From: Candidatus Brachybacterium merdavium
GTDB lineage: Bacteria; Actinomycetota; Actinomycetes; Actinomycetales; Dermabacteraceae
Reading direction: 5' to 3'
Assembly (NCBI GenBank): GCA_019118275.1
Contig: DWZH01000087.1
Coordinates: 1 to 64,000, forward strand
Length of the DNA: 64,000 nucleotides
A model generated the notes under the pieces. It worked only from the letters and a program-made list of their open reading frames with translations, ran no database searches and had not been told where the DNA came from. The translations under genes were made by a program, and so were the position numbers. This document shows positions 56,393 to 64,000 of this stretch, in pieces. How positions within the stretch are numbered: the first letter of the stretch is position 1; the number at the start of each line of letters is the position of its first letter.

Positions 56393-57334
56393 CTAGCGTT
56401 TCCGCTGGCAGATCGGACAAAAATGACTTGAGCGATTCATGAACCGCTCGCGCACGATGGTTGTTCCGCAACGCGTGCACGGGTATCCGGCACGGCCATA
56501 GACATTGAGGCTCCGGGCGAAGTAGCCGCTGCGGCCGTCGACATTCACGTACAGCTCGTCGAAACTGGTCCCTCCGGCCTGCAGGGCTCGCTCCATCACG
56601 GCAGCGGTCTCGCGCAGGATGGTGTGCGTCCGGCGCTGGCTGAGCGCGGCCCCGGGGGTGTCGAAGCGGGCGCGGGCGGCCCACAGCGCCTCGTCGGCGT
56701 AGATGTTGCCGATGCCGCTGACCAGGTCCTGGGACAGCAGCAGGGTCTTGATGGCGGCGCGGCGGGTGCGCAGGCGGCGGGCGATCGCAGGCAGATCGGC
56801 GGCGGGGTCGAGCACGTCGCGCGCGATCTTCGCGGCATCGGTGGGGATCAGCGCATCGGGGCTGCCGGCCCCGGCGGGCGAGGCATCAGCGCCCGGGACC
56901 AGCTCGGAGGTCCAGATCCCTCCGAACAGTCGCTGGTCGATCAGATCGATCGCGCCACCGTCGTCCAGGTGCAGGGTCAGGCGCCGGTGGCGCAGCGGAT
57001 CGGGGGCAGGGCCCTCGGACTCGGGCGGCAGGATCTGCTCCGGGGACGGCCCGGGGGTCCGCACCCGCAGCTGTCCGCTCATGCCCAGGTGCCCCATCAG
57101 CGCTTCCCCGAGCTCTGCGCCGTCTTCGTCGGCCAGGCGCCACCACAGGAACTTCCCGCGCCGCACCAACGCGGTCAGCGACGATCCCTCCAACCCGCCG
57201 CGCAGCCGGTCCGCGCCCCCGACCTGCCGGCGGATGATGCGCGGGTCGAGCACCTCGACCTCGGTGATCGTGCGGCCGACGGTATGGGGCAGCAGACCGC
57301 GCCGCACCACCTCAACCTCGGGCAGCTCCGGCAT
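56393..57334 (-). CDS. mutM: Formamidopyrimidine-DNA glycosylase Fpg/MutM
   Basis: A 313-residue DNA repair enzyme. Catalytic Pro2 and Glu3 are in MPELPEVEVVRRGL, the helix-two-turn-helix carries SGIGNIYADEALW, and the C-terminal zinc finger has CTRC and CPIC. It removes 8-oxoguanine and related lesions. It follows rnc by 3 bp, an order common in actinobacteria. An internal acidic insertion (EGPAPDPLRHRRL region) is slightly long. Confidence 0.95.
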   Translation of the reverse strand: MPELPEVEVVRRGLLPHTVGRTITEVEVLDPRIIRRQVGGADRLRGGLEGSSLTALVRRGKFLWWRLADEDGAELGEALMGHLGMSGQLRVRTPGPSPEQILPPESEGPAPDPLRHRRLTLHLDDGGAIDLIDQRLFGGIWTSELVPGADASPAGAGSPDALIPTDAAKIARDVLDPAADLPAIARRLRTRRAAIKTLLLSQDLVSGIGNIYADEALWAARARFDTPGAALSQRRTHTILRETAAVMERALQAGGTSFDELYVNVDGRSGYFARSLNVYGRAGYPCTRCGTTIVRERFMNRSSHFCPICQRKR

Positions 57335-57337
57335 GTC

Positions 57338-58090
57338 TCAGCCTCTCGGGATCAGGGGCTCGCCACGGGCATCGAGCACGGTACGCACCGCGTTCTGGGC
57401 GGCAGCGAGCTCGGCGTCCTTCTTGGAGGCGCCGTCACCGCTGGCCGTGACGATCTCGGGGATCGTGACGGTGGCGGTGAAGGTCTTCTGGTGCTCGAGG
57501 CCGGATTCGGTGATCAGGTAGCTGGGGCTGGTCCCGGTCTCGGCGGCGATCTCCTGGAGGCGGGACTTGAAGTCGTAGCTGGCCTCGAGGAACTCGTCGG
57601 AGTCCAGCAGCGGACGCATCAGCTCCAGCACGAAGCGCCGGGAGACGTCCTGCCCGCAGGCCAGATGCACCGCCCCGATCACGGCCTCGGTCGTGTCGGC
57701 CAGGATGGAGGCCTTCGAGCGTCCGCCGGTGAGGTCCTCCCCGCGCCCGAGCTTGACGTAGGCCCCCAGGTCCAGGCGGGTGGCGATCACCGCCAGCGCC
57801 CGGGAGCTGACGGTGCCGGCTCGGCGGCGGGCCAGATCGCCCTCGGGCAGGCTCGGGTGGGCGGTGTAGAGCTGCTCGGTCACGGCCAGCTGCAGCACCG
57901 CGTCCCCCAGGAACTCCAGTCGCTCGTTGTGGGCGACGCCGTCGTTCTCGTAAGAGTAGGAGCGGTGGGTCAGGGCGAGATCGAGCAGGCCGGATTCGCG
58001 CAGATCGGCGGCTTGCCCTCCGTCCAGGGGCAGGGCGTCCAGCAGGCCCTGGGGGTCGGCGGCGGGCCGGGTCCGGCGGGACCGGGCCAT
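57338..58090 (-). CDS. rnc: Ribonuclease III
   Basis: A 250-residue double-strand-specific RNase. The signature NERLEFLGDAVLQ is near residue 54, the catalytic ADTTEAVIGA acid cluster follows, and a C-terminal dsRNA-binding domain ends with ASKKDAELAAAQNAV. It processes rRNA and mRNA. Its ATG overlaps the yceD stop by 1 bp. There is no rpmF between them. Confidence 0.96.
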   Translation of the reverse strand: MARSRRTRPAADPQGLLDALPLDGGQAADLRESGLLDLALTHRSYSYENDGVAHNERLEFLGDAVLQLAVTEQLYTAHPSLPEGDLARRRAGTVSSRALAVIATRLDLGAYVKLGRGEDLTGGRSKASILADTTEAVIGAVHLACGQDVSRRFVLELMRPLLDSDEFLEASYDFKSRLQEIAAETGTSPSYLITESGLEHQKTFTATVTIPEIVTASGDGASKKDAELAAAQNAVRTVLDARGEPLIPRG

Positions 58091-58722
58091 CAGCGATCCT
58101 CCTTCTCGCCCGCGTCGTCGGAGCTCCCGGGCTGCTCAGAAGAGTCCTCGGCCTGCTCGACGTCGTCGGAATCCTCCTCGAGCAGCCCCTGCAGCGCCGC
58201 GAAGCGAGGGTCGATCACATCGTGGAAGTGCTCAGGATCGTCCTCCATGCGGAAGCCGCACTGGGAGCACAGACCCGGGCAGTCCGGGCGGCACAGGGGG
58301 CGCTCGTCGGCCTCGACCCCGATGGTGTCGCGCACCAGGGGGCCCAGGTCCACCTGGTCGTCCTCGAAGAGGACGGCGTCCTCCTTCTCCTCAGCGGTGA
58401 GCTTCTCGGGATACATGAACAGCTCGTCGATACGGACGCCGATGTCCTGCTCGACGGGGTCCAAGCAGCGTGAGCACTCCCCCTCCAGGTGCGTGGTGAC
58501 GGTGCCGTGGACGTAGATGCCCTCGACGACGGACTCGAGCTCGGCCTCGACGTCGATGGTCTCGCCCTCCGGGACCTGCATGGCCTGCCCGCCGGCGTCG
58601 CGGGCGGGGGCGGTGATGGTGTGCTGGACGGTGCGGTGGGAACCGATGCGGCCGGCCAGGTCGACCGCATCGAAGCGCAGCTCGGTCTCCAGCGGTGAGT
58701 TCGAGGATGTCTCGGTGGACAT
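58090..58722 (-). CDS. yceD: YceD/DUF177 family protein
   Basis: A 210-residue protein of the DUF177 family. The conserved CSRCLDPV and the C-terminal CRPDCPGLCSQCG cysteine motifs are present. An acidic C-terminal tail (LLEEDSDDVEQAEDSSEQPG) is long for the family. YceD relatives affect 23S rRNA accumulation. The usual partner rpmF (L32) is not here. The start at 58722 (MSTETS) lies 52 bp from the coaD stop. Confidence 0.9.
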   Translation of the reverse strand: MSTETSSNSPLETELRFDAVDLAGRIGSHRTVQHTITAPARDAGGQAMQVPEGETIDVEAELESVVEGIYVHGTVTTHLEGECSRCLDPVEQDIGVRIDELFMYPEKLTAEEKEDAVLFEDDQVDLGPLVRDTIGVEADERPLCRPDCPGLCSQCGFRMEDDPEHFHDVIDPRFAALQGLLEEDSDDVEQAEDSSEQPGSSDDAGEKEDR

Positions 58723-58774
58723 GATGGTGCCGTCCTGTTCGTGAAGAAGCGGATGGGGGCGGGCGGGGAACCTA

Positions 58775-59266
58775 TCAGGATACGTCCGGGGCGGCGACGA
58801 GCGCCTGCTGGGAGGGGCCCGGGAGCATGTTCGATACCTCACCGCCCAGGGCGTGGACCTCCCGCACCAGGCTGGAGGAGATGTGGGCGAGGGAGGACTC
58901 GGTGAGCAGGAAGACGGTGTCGATCTCGGCGAGGTGACGGTTCATGCGCGCCATGGGCTCCTCATAGGCGAGGTCCAGCTGGGAGCGCAGTCCGCGCACC
59001 ACCGCACCGGCGCCGATCTCCCGGCAGAAGTCGACCAGCAGTCCCCCGGGCAGGGTGCGAACCTCGACGGTGTCGGCCAGGTCCTCCTGCGCCATGGTGG
59101 CGGCGATGGCCTCCTTGCGGGCGTCCAGCCCCAGCAGGCCCTTCTTGCTGGGGTTGTGGGAGACGGCGATGACGACCCGGTCGGCCAGGGCGGCGGCGCG
59201 ACGCGCCAGGTCGAGGTGGCCGAGGGTGAAGGGGTCGAACGAGCCGGGCAGGACGACGGTACTCAT
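58775..59266 (-). CDS. coaD: Phosphopantetheine adenylyltransferase CoaD
   Basis: A 163-residue enzyme that makes dephospho-CoA from ATP and phosphopantetheine. The nucleotidyltransferase motif GSFDPFTLGH is at residues 8-17, and the later ISSSLVREV motif is present. The start at 59266 is preferred over 59299 since the motif then starts at the usual distance. It is upstream of yceD in the same direction. Confidence 0.95.
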   Translation of the reverse strand: MSTVVLPGSFDPFTLGHLDLARRAAALADRVVIAVSHNPSKKGLLGLDARKEAIAATMAQEDLADTVEVRTLPGGLLVDFCREIGAGAVVRGLRSQLDLAYEEPMARMNRHLAEIDTVFLLTESSLAHISSSLVREVHALGGEVSNMLPGPSQQALVAAPDVS

Positions 59267-59330
59267 GGGATGCCACTCTAGAGGGTCCGCGCGCCTCACC
59301 TGACGGTTCGTGCGAGCGCACCCCGGTTAT

Positions 59331-59422
59331 GTGCGTCGAACACGATCGAGCGCGCCAACCATGGTCGTGCGCGCCAACCACGGTTGTGAGGTGCGCGCCC
59401 CACATGGTTTTGCGCGTCCCGC
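59331..59422. repeat. Imperfect tandem repeats of about 19-22 bp
   Basis: Four related units begin at 59331, 59350, 59369 and 59391. The two best conserved read GCGCGCCAACCATGGTCGT and GCGCGCCAACCACGGTTGT. They lie between coaD and the DUF3224 gene, in 250 bp without a gene. Function is unknown; they could bind a protein or be a slippage product. Confidence 0.55.
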
Positions 59423-59516
59423 AGCCGTCGCCGACTCTCCACCGCACGGAAGCGATCCCCTGGGCCGGTCCCGGGGGTGGTCGTCAGCCTCTGGCACGGC
59501 AGTTCGGGGTGCCCGT

Positions 59517-59894
59517 TCAGTGCAGGGCGACGCCCACCTGGTGGACGCCGTCGTCGCCAACGGATTCGATGGTCAGGGTGCCGGTGACCCCGGCGAGCTC
59601 CCCGGTGCCGGAACCGGGAGCCAGCACGAACTGCAGCTGCGGTTCGCCGGCGTCCATGGTGCCCAGTTGCTGGAGGGCGATGGTGCCGCCCCGTCCCTCG
59701 AGCGTGCCGTCGAAGATCTCGAGGGCGACGTAGCCAGCGCTGCCGGTGGCGGGGTCCCCGGCTGTGAGCATCGCGCCGTGGCTGGTTCCTTCGAGGGCGC
59801 CGTTCCAGGTCTTGGTGAAGTCGAAGCGGGCCGAGCCGTCGATCAGGCTCTGCCCCGGATGCATCTCGATGGTGAAGGTCGCGGTGCTGGTCAT
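59517..59894 (-). CDS. DUF3224 protein
   Basis: A 125-residue beta-barrel protein of the DUF3224 family. The core is FTKTWNGALEGTSHGAMLTA and YVALEIFDGTLEGRGGT. Relatives are found widely in actinobacteria. No catalytic residues are known. It overlaps the GNAT gene by 4 bp, so both are in one operon. Confidence 0.85.
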   Translation of the reverse strand: MTSTATFTIEMHPGQSLIDGSARFDFTKTWNGALEGTSHGAMLTAGDPATGSAGYVALEIFDGTLEGRGGTIALQQLGTMDAGEPQLQFVLAPGSGTGELAGVTGTLTIESVGDDGVHQVGVALH

Positions 59895-60508
59895 CGGGTC
59901 TCCTGGCTGCGGGCTGGGGCCTCGGCACGGGACGCACCCTCATGCCGGGCGCGGTACTCCGTGGCCAGTATCGCCCATGCCATACCATCCAGCCAGCGCC
60001 CGCTGCGGTGCAGGGACTCCTGACGGAACACGCCTTCGCAGCGCAGGCCGATCTTCTCCATGATCCTTCGGGAGGCATGGTTGTCGGCGAAGCAGGCGGC
60101 CTCGACCCGGCGCACCTCCAGGCCCTCGAATGCGATACGCAGGAGGGCCACGGCGAACTCGGTACCCAGTCCCTGCCCCTGCTGGCGGGGGTCGAGCACC
60201 CAGCCGAGCTCGGCCTGCTGCCCGCGGGCCTGCTCGGCCACATCGGTCTGGGACCAGGCATCCTGACGCTCAACCTTGCCGACAGCGATGATCCGCTCCC
60301 CCTGCAGGGCCACCATGGCGTGGGCCAGGCCCGCTTCCCACCGCTGCCGGTGCTCGGCCTCATCGGCCGAGAGCGTGGTCGTCCACTGCTGGACCTCGGG
60401 CAGGCGGTACCAGGGCCAGATCTGCGCGGCGTCCTCGCTGAGTCCGGGGCGCAGCTGCAGACGGTCGGTGGTCAGGGGCCAGTCGAGCTCGCGGAGTGTG
60501 AGAGACAC
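59891..60508 (-). CDS. GNAT-family acetyltransferase (RimJ/RimL type)
   Basis: A 205-residue acetyltransferase. The acetyl-CoA motif reads LDPRQQGQGLGTEFAVAL, and the last strand includes CFADNHASRRIMEKIGLR, as in RimJ/RimL-type proteins. The substrate may be a protein N-terminus or a small molecule. It is the first gene of a two-gene operon with DUF3224. Upstream is the repeat-rich stretch 60509-60928. Confidence 0.85.
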   Translation of the reverse strand: MSLTLRELDWPLTTDRLQLRPGLSEDAAQIWPWYRLPEVQQWTTTLSADEAEHRQRWEAGLAHAMVALQGERIIAVGKVERQDAWSQTDVAEQARGQQAELGWVLDPRQQGQGLGTEFAVALLRIAFEGLEVRRVEAACFADNHASRRIMEKIGLRCEGVFRQESLHRSGRWLDGMAWAILATEYRARHEGASRAEAPARSQETR

Positions 60509-60613
60509 AGGATCACGGTACGGGAGGCTCCGGTGCCCCGTCAGCCAATATTCCGCCCGATGGCCGGGAGCGCTGCCGGGAGGCCGAGGGATCTGACCGG
60601 CCGCTCACCTTGA

Positions 60614-60658
60614 CCGTGACCCACCTGGCCGTGACCCACCTGGCCGTAGCCCACCTTG
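60614..60658. repeat. 15-bp tandem repeat, three units
   Basis: The unit CCGTGACCCACCTGG occurs exactly twice (60614-60628, 60629-60643) and once with changes (60644-60658). It lies upstream of the GNAT gene and next to larger repeats. Confidence 0.75.
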
Positions 60659-60675
60659 GCCATAGTCCGCGTCGC

Positions 60676-60745
60676 CGCCACCCCGAGCTCTGCAAAGATG
60701 TTGCTATACGAGCCGGAACCCACCACTTCGCAGAAGTCGATGGGC
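60676..60745. repeat. 70-bp direct repeat, copy 1
   Basis: This 70-bp segment recurs at 60791-60860 with 2 mismatches. It includes GAGCTCTGCAAAGATGTTGC and CACCACTTCGCAGAAGTCGA. It lies in the intergenic space between rsmD and the GNAT gene and I see no gene that needs it. On the minus strand the frame reads PIDFCEVVGSGSYSNIFAEL, which does not match a known family to me. Confidence 0.85.
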
Positions 60746-60790
60746 AAGTTGGAGAGCTCGATGGAGGCGCTACGGCCATCGGGCTGCCTG

Positions 60791-60860
60791 CGCCACCTCG
60801 AGCTCTGCAAAGATGTTGCTATACGAGCCGGAACCCACCACTTCGCAGAGGTCGATGGGC
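60791..60860. repeat. 70-bp direct repeat, copy 2
   Basis: Second copy, 115 bp after the first. The two differ at the seventh to eighth base and near the end (CAGAGG against CAGAAG). The last 10 bases run straight into the 16-bp tandem repeats at 60851-60898. Confidence 0.85.
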
Positions 60861-60898
60861 GTTTCGGTCGATGGGCGCTTCGCTCGATGGGCGTTTCG
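60851..60898. repeat. 16-bp tandem repeat, three units
   Basis: Units read GTCGATGGGCGTTTCG, GTCGATGGGCGCTTCG and CTCGATGGGCGTTTCG. The first 10 bases of the first unit are also the end of the 70-bp repeat, so the tandem array may have grown from it. It lies 31 bp from the rsmD stop. Confidence 0.8.
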
Positions 60899-60928
60899 CT
60901 CGGATCGAGGGCCTGGAGGGCCGCCGGC

Positions 60929-61501
60929 TCAGTCGACGATCGGGCCGCCGTACTGCAGCACGGTCTCGCCGTACTTCTTGGTTCCGTCGTCGGCCCAGCC
61001 ATCGGGCCACTGCAAGGGGCGGGTGCGGCTGGAGCGCTCGATGACGGCCAGAGCGTCATCGGCCAGCACCGGCCGCAGCGTCACCAGCAATTCCTCGAGC
61101 CCGTCGATTGCCAGGCCGTAGGGCGGGTCGAGGAAGATCAGGGTGAAGGGTTGCGCTGGAGGTTCCTCGAGGAGCTGCTGGACGTGGTGGAGCGCCTTGC
61201 CGGCGTGCACCTGGCACCGATCGGCGATCCCGAGCTCCTTCGCCGTAGCGCGCAGGGCCCGGGCGGTGGGCGCGTGCATCTCCACCATCACCGCGTCCTC
61301 GGCCCCGCGGGAGATCGACTCGAAGGACAGCACCCCGGTACCGGCGAACAGGTCCAGTACCCGGGCCCCCTGGAGCGTGTCCCACCCGTCGAGGCGGGAG
61401 AAGAGGGCCTCGCGCACCCGGTCGGCGGTGGGCCGGGTGCCCCTGCCCGGCGGACCGGGGACGAAGCGCCCTCCCAAGGCGCCGGCGATGATGCGGGGCA
61501 T
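60929..61501 (-). CDS. rsmD: 16S rRNA (guanine966-N2)-methyltransferase RsmD
   Basis: A 190-residue methyltransferase. The SAM motif VLDLFAGTGVLSFE is at residues 48-61 and the catalytic DPPY at 125-128. It modifies G966 of 16S rRNA. It follows recG by 1 bp, a conserved actinobacterial pairing. Often coaD follows directly; here the repeat stretch and two other genes intervene. Confidence 0.94.
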   Translation of the reverse strand: MPRIIAGALGGRFVPGPPGRGTRPTADRVREALFSRLDGWDTLQGARVLDLFAGTGVLSFESISRGAEDAVMVEMHAPTARALRATAKELGIADRCQVHAGKALHHVQQLLEEPPAQPFTLIFLDPPYGLAIDGLEELLVTLRPVLADDALAVIERSSRTRPLQWPDGWADDGTKKYGETVLQYGGPIVD

Positions 61502-61502
61502 C

Positions 61503-63707
61503 TCAGCTCCTCTCGAGCGTGTTCTCGGCGGCGCGCAGACGGATCGCGACCGCGGTGGCGAGCGCAGGGTGCGCGGACAGCTCGGGATCCTCGCGGACCA
61601 GAGCGAAGGCGTCCTCGCGCGCGGTCCCGATCAGTTCCGCGTCGCGCATCAGATCCAGATGCTGCAGGGTGCGCCCCAGACCGGACTGCTCCTCCCCGAC
61701 CAGGTCGCCGGCGCCCCGCCGCTGCAGGTCCAGCTCCGCCAGTTCGAAGCCGTCGGTGGCGCCGGCGATCATCTGCAGGTGCCGGGAGGTCCCGGAGCCC
61801 TCCGGCGCACGCGTGTCGAGGAAGGCGATGCCGGCATGCTCCCCGCGGCCCACTCGACCGCGCAGCTGATGGATCTGGGAGACGCCGAAGCGTTCGGCGT
61901 CCAGGATGACCACCACCGAGGCGTTGGGGACGTCCACACCCACCTCGATGACGGTTGTCGCGACCAGCAGGTCGATCTGTCCGGCGACGACCTGATCCAT
62001 CACGCGCTGCTTCTCCTCGGCGCCCAGTCGCCCGTGGAGCAGATCGATCCGGGCCCCGGCCAGCTCGGGTCGATCGGCCAGTCGCGAGACGGTCTCGGTG
62101 ACGCCGCGGGGCGGCGGGGCCGGCTCCTCGCCGTCCTCCCCCGCGAACAGGGCCTGCGGCAGTGCGTCCTCGGAATTCTCGTCGATCCGGGCGCACACCA
62201 CGAACACCTGGCGACCGGCCGCGATCTCCTCGCCGGCGCGCTGCCACATGCGCTGCTCCCACGCGACGCGGCCTTCATGGACCACGAAGCTGGTGACCCC
62301 GGCACGCTCTCCGGGGCTCTCCCTCAAGGTCAGCACGTCGAGGTCCCCGACGGTCGACAGCGCGGCCGTGCGCGGGATCGGGGTCGCGGTCATCACGATC
62401 ACGTGCGGGCTCTGGCCCTGTGGCCCCTTCTCGCGCAGCCTGCGCCGGTGATCGACGCCGAAACGGTGCTGCTCGTCGATCACCACCAGCCCCAAGGAGG
62501 CGAACTCGACCGACTCGGTGAGCAGGGCGTGGGTGCCCACGACGATGCCGGCCTGCCCAGAGGTGACGTCCAGGAGGGTCTCGCGGCGCGCGGCAGTGCG
62601 CTGGGAGCCGGTCAGCAATCGCACCCGGGTGGCGTCGGGGTGGCCGTCCAGGCGACCGGCGGCGGCGAGGTCCCCCAGCAGCTCGGTCAGGGTCCGGTGA
62701 TGCTGTTCGGCCAGGACCTCGGTCGGTGCCAGCAGCGCCGCCTGGTGCCCGGAATCCACCGCTCGCAGCATCGCCCGCAGCGCCACCACCGTCTTGCCCG
62801 ATCCGACGTCGCCCTGCAGCAGCACCGAGCTGGGATGGGTGCGCTGAACCCGTTCGACCAGCTCCCGGCCCACCTCCTGCTGACCGCGGGTGAGACGGAA
62901 GGGCAGGCGCTGGTCGAAGGCGGGCTGCAGCGGGCCCTCGGCCGTGAGAGAGGGGGCCGGGGTGCGGGCGTCGATCGCACGGCGCTGGCCGAAGATCGTC
63001 TGCAGGACGAAGGCCTCCTCGAAGGCCATGTAGCGTGTTCCGGCGGCGGCATCGCTCTCGGTCCAGGGTGCGTGCAGCTTCTCGACCGCGTCGTCGAGCG
63101 GGAGGATGCCGCGGGCATCGAGCACCTCCTGCGGCACCGGGTGCAGCAGACTGCCAGCGAACTCCAGTCCCTTCTGGGTGGCCGAGCGCATGGTGGCCTG
63201 TTTGATGTTCTGCTTGAGAGGGTAGACGGGCAGCGGGCGCATCGCCTCGCGCCGCCCCTGCGGGGTGTCCTCGAACTCCTCGTACTGGGGGTGGGTGAGC
63301 TGCGGGTGGCCTCGCTGGTCCCGCCGTGCCTGGCCGCGCACCAGGATCTGGGTACCGCGAGCCAGGCGGCCCCGGTGCCATTCCACCTGGTGCGGCCTGG
63401 TCAGGAAGAAGGTCAGGGTCAGCTGCTCGTCGCCGTCGGAGACCTCGGCCTCCAAGATGAAGCCATGACGGCTGCGCATCCTGCGATCCTTCACCTCGAG
63501 CACATGCACAATCGCGCTCATCTCCTCACCCTCGCGGACCTCCCGCAGGGACCGCAGCGGGGCCGGGACGCTGTAGCGGCGCGGCGCGAAACGCATCATC
63601 GCGTCGAGGTCGCGCACCCCGAAGGAGGCCATGGCCCTCGACTCCTTGGGGGTCAGCAGCTCCCTCAGCGACATCGAGCCGTGCGGCGCCGCCTGCTTCC
63701 TGGCCAT
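61503..63707 (-). CDS. recG: ATP-dependent DNA helicase RecG
   Basis: A 734-residue helicase that reverses stalled replication forks. An N-terminal wedge (OB-fold) domain is followed by Walker A GDVGSGKT, DEQH box in VIDEQHRFG, and the QIHQLRGRVGRG motif of helicase domain 2. The start at 63707 has GGAGGA 4 bp upstream. A longer frame to 63866 is open but without support. Confidence 0.95.
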   Translation of the reverse strand: MARKQAAPHGSMSLRELLTPKESRAMASFGVRDLDAMMRFAPRRYSVPAPLRSLREVREGEEMSAIVHVLEVKDRRMRSRHGFILEAEVSDGDEQLTLTFFLTRPHQVEWHRGRLARGTQILVRGQARRDQRGHPQLTHPQYEEFEDTPQGRREAMRPLPVYPLKQNIKQATMRSATQKGLEFAGSLLHPVPQEVLDARGILPLDDAVEKLHAPWTESDAAAGTRYMAFEEAFVLQTIFGQRRAIDARTPAPSLTAEGPLQPAFDQRLPFRLTRGQQEVGRELVERVQRTHPSSVLLQGDVGSGKTVVALRAMLRAVDSGHQAALLAPTEVLAEQHHRTLTELLGDLAAAGRLDGHPDATRVRLLTGSQRTAARRETLLDVTSGQAGIVVGTHALLTESVEFASLGLVVIDEQHRFGVDHRRRLREKGPQGQSPHVIVMTATPIPRTAALSTVGDLDVLTLRESPGERAGVTSFVVHEGRVAWEQRMWQRAGEEIAAGRQVFVVCARIDENSEDALPQALFAGEDGEEPAPPPRGVTETVSRLADRPELAGARIDLLHGRLGAEEKQRVMDQVVAGQIDLLVATTVIEVGVDVPNASVVVILDAERFGVSQIHQLRGRVGRGEHAGIAFLDTRAPEGSGTSRHLQMIAGATDGFELAELDLQRRGAGDLVGEEQSGLGRTLQHLDLMRDAELIGTAREDAFALVREDPELSAHPALATAVAIRLRAAENTLERS

Positions 63708-64000
63708 CGCGTCCTCCTGCCCGATCCGCCGGTGCCCGGCACCGCTGTGCTGTCCCGGTTCGCTGCCCTCACGACGCAGACCCTGCGTGCGATGATGGAA
63801 CCGACCGGGACCATCGTGCCAGGCCCCTGTGACGCTGTGGTGGAATGCACAGGCAACGGCCTGCACCTTCCCTTCTGGGGAGGACTCCTTGTGGGATACA
63901 CTTCCGTGGTTGCCCTGATCTTCGCGACCGCTCGTGCGTGCGGCCCGAGGTCACCGGCTCCTGAGAAGGCTCCCGCTCTGCTGGCCGGTGAGCACTCGCA
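63708..64000. other. Region upstream of recG, with a possible gene start at 63891
   Basis: About 293 bp between recG and the window end. On the plus strand GTG at 63891 is preceded by GGGGAGGA at 6 bp and stays open to the edge (MGYTSVVALIFATARACG and so on), which does not resemble a family known to me. I see no tRNA. It may be a real gene start or a promoter region for the next gene. Confidence 0.3.

Noticed and set aside
60676-60860. CRISPR array
   Set aside because: Only two copies of 70 bp are present, with no regular spacer series and no cas genes.

Overview
The window is high-GC DNA from an actinobacterium. The gene order rplU-rpmA-obgE-proB-proA-nadD-rsfS, the cydABDC block, the recG-rsmD-coaD-yceD-rnc-mutM block and the DUF3224 protein point to Micrococcales. 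A Brachybacterium-like (Dermabacteraceae) host is my best guess, made from protein style and synteny alone.

Layout. (1) 326-7763 is a mobile element bounded by 17-bp perfect inverted repeats. It carries IS21-type istA/istB plus a passenger cassette: drrA-drrB-drrC-like drug resistance genes (ABC ATPase, ABC-2 permease, UvrA-like protein) and a divergent TetR regulator. It is inserted in a membrane acyltransferase-like gene whose two halves lie at 1-325 and 7764-8530. (2) 8690-16354 is a carbohydrate locus: LacI regulator, Gfo/Idh/MocA oxidoreductase, ThuA-like protein, two sugar ABC permeases, a binding lipoprotein and a divergent SMP-30/gluconolactonase. Two similar palindromes sit in the divergent promoter region. 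(3) 16422-27753 is mixed metabolism: a HemD-like protein, a D-amino-acid pair (deacylase and DSD1-type PLP enzyme), modABC, a MarR-controlled alpha/beta hydrolase, a cupin, DoxX, CutA and a DUF1846 protein. (4) 27793-40696 is core genome: mgtE with a short upstream ORF, tRNA-Ala(GGC), a histidine phosphatase, rsfS, nadD, proA, proB, obgE, rpmA, rplU and rne. (5) 41114-49103 holds cydABDC followed by a GAF histidine kinase and a convergent NarL-type response regulator. (6) 49379-53936 is a nucleoside-use operon: MFS transporter, nucleoside hydrolase, PfkB kinase, GntR/UTRA regulator and deaminase. (7) 53942-56244 is a small accessory patch with a decayed serine hydrolase, a TetR-NmrA pair and a possible MerR remnant. 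(8) 56393-63707 is a DNA repair and RNA processing block on the minus strand, interrupted by two repeat-rich intergenic stretches.

The genes work in local modules. The drr cassette would give drug export and target protection under TetR control. The LacI locus imports a sugar whose ATPase must be encoded elsewhere, and probably oxidises it through a 3-keto intermediate. The nucleoside operon imports nucleosides, splits them and phosphorylates the ribose. The cyd genes build the high-affinity bd oxidase next to a sensor pair that could respond to redox state.

The most unusual item is the IS21-type element with a complete regulated drrABC cassette between its ends. Exact removal of it rejoins the interrupted gene in frame, and no target duplication is visible.
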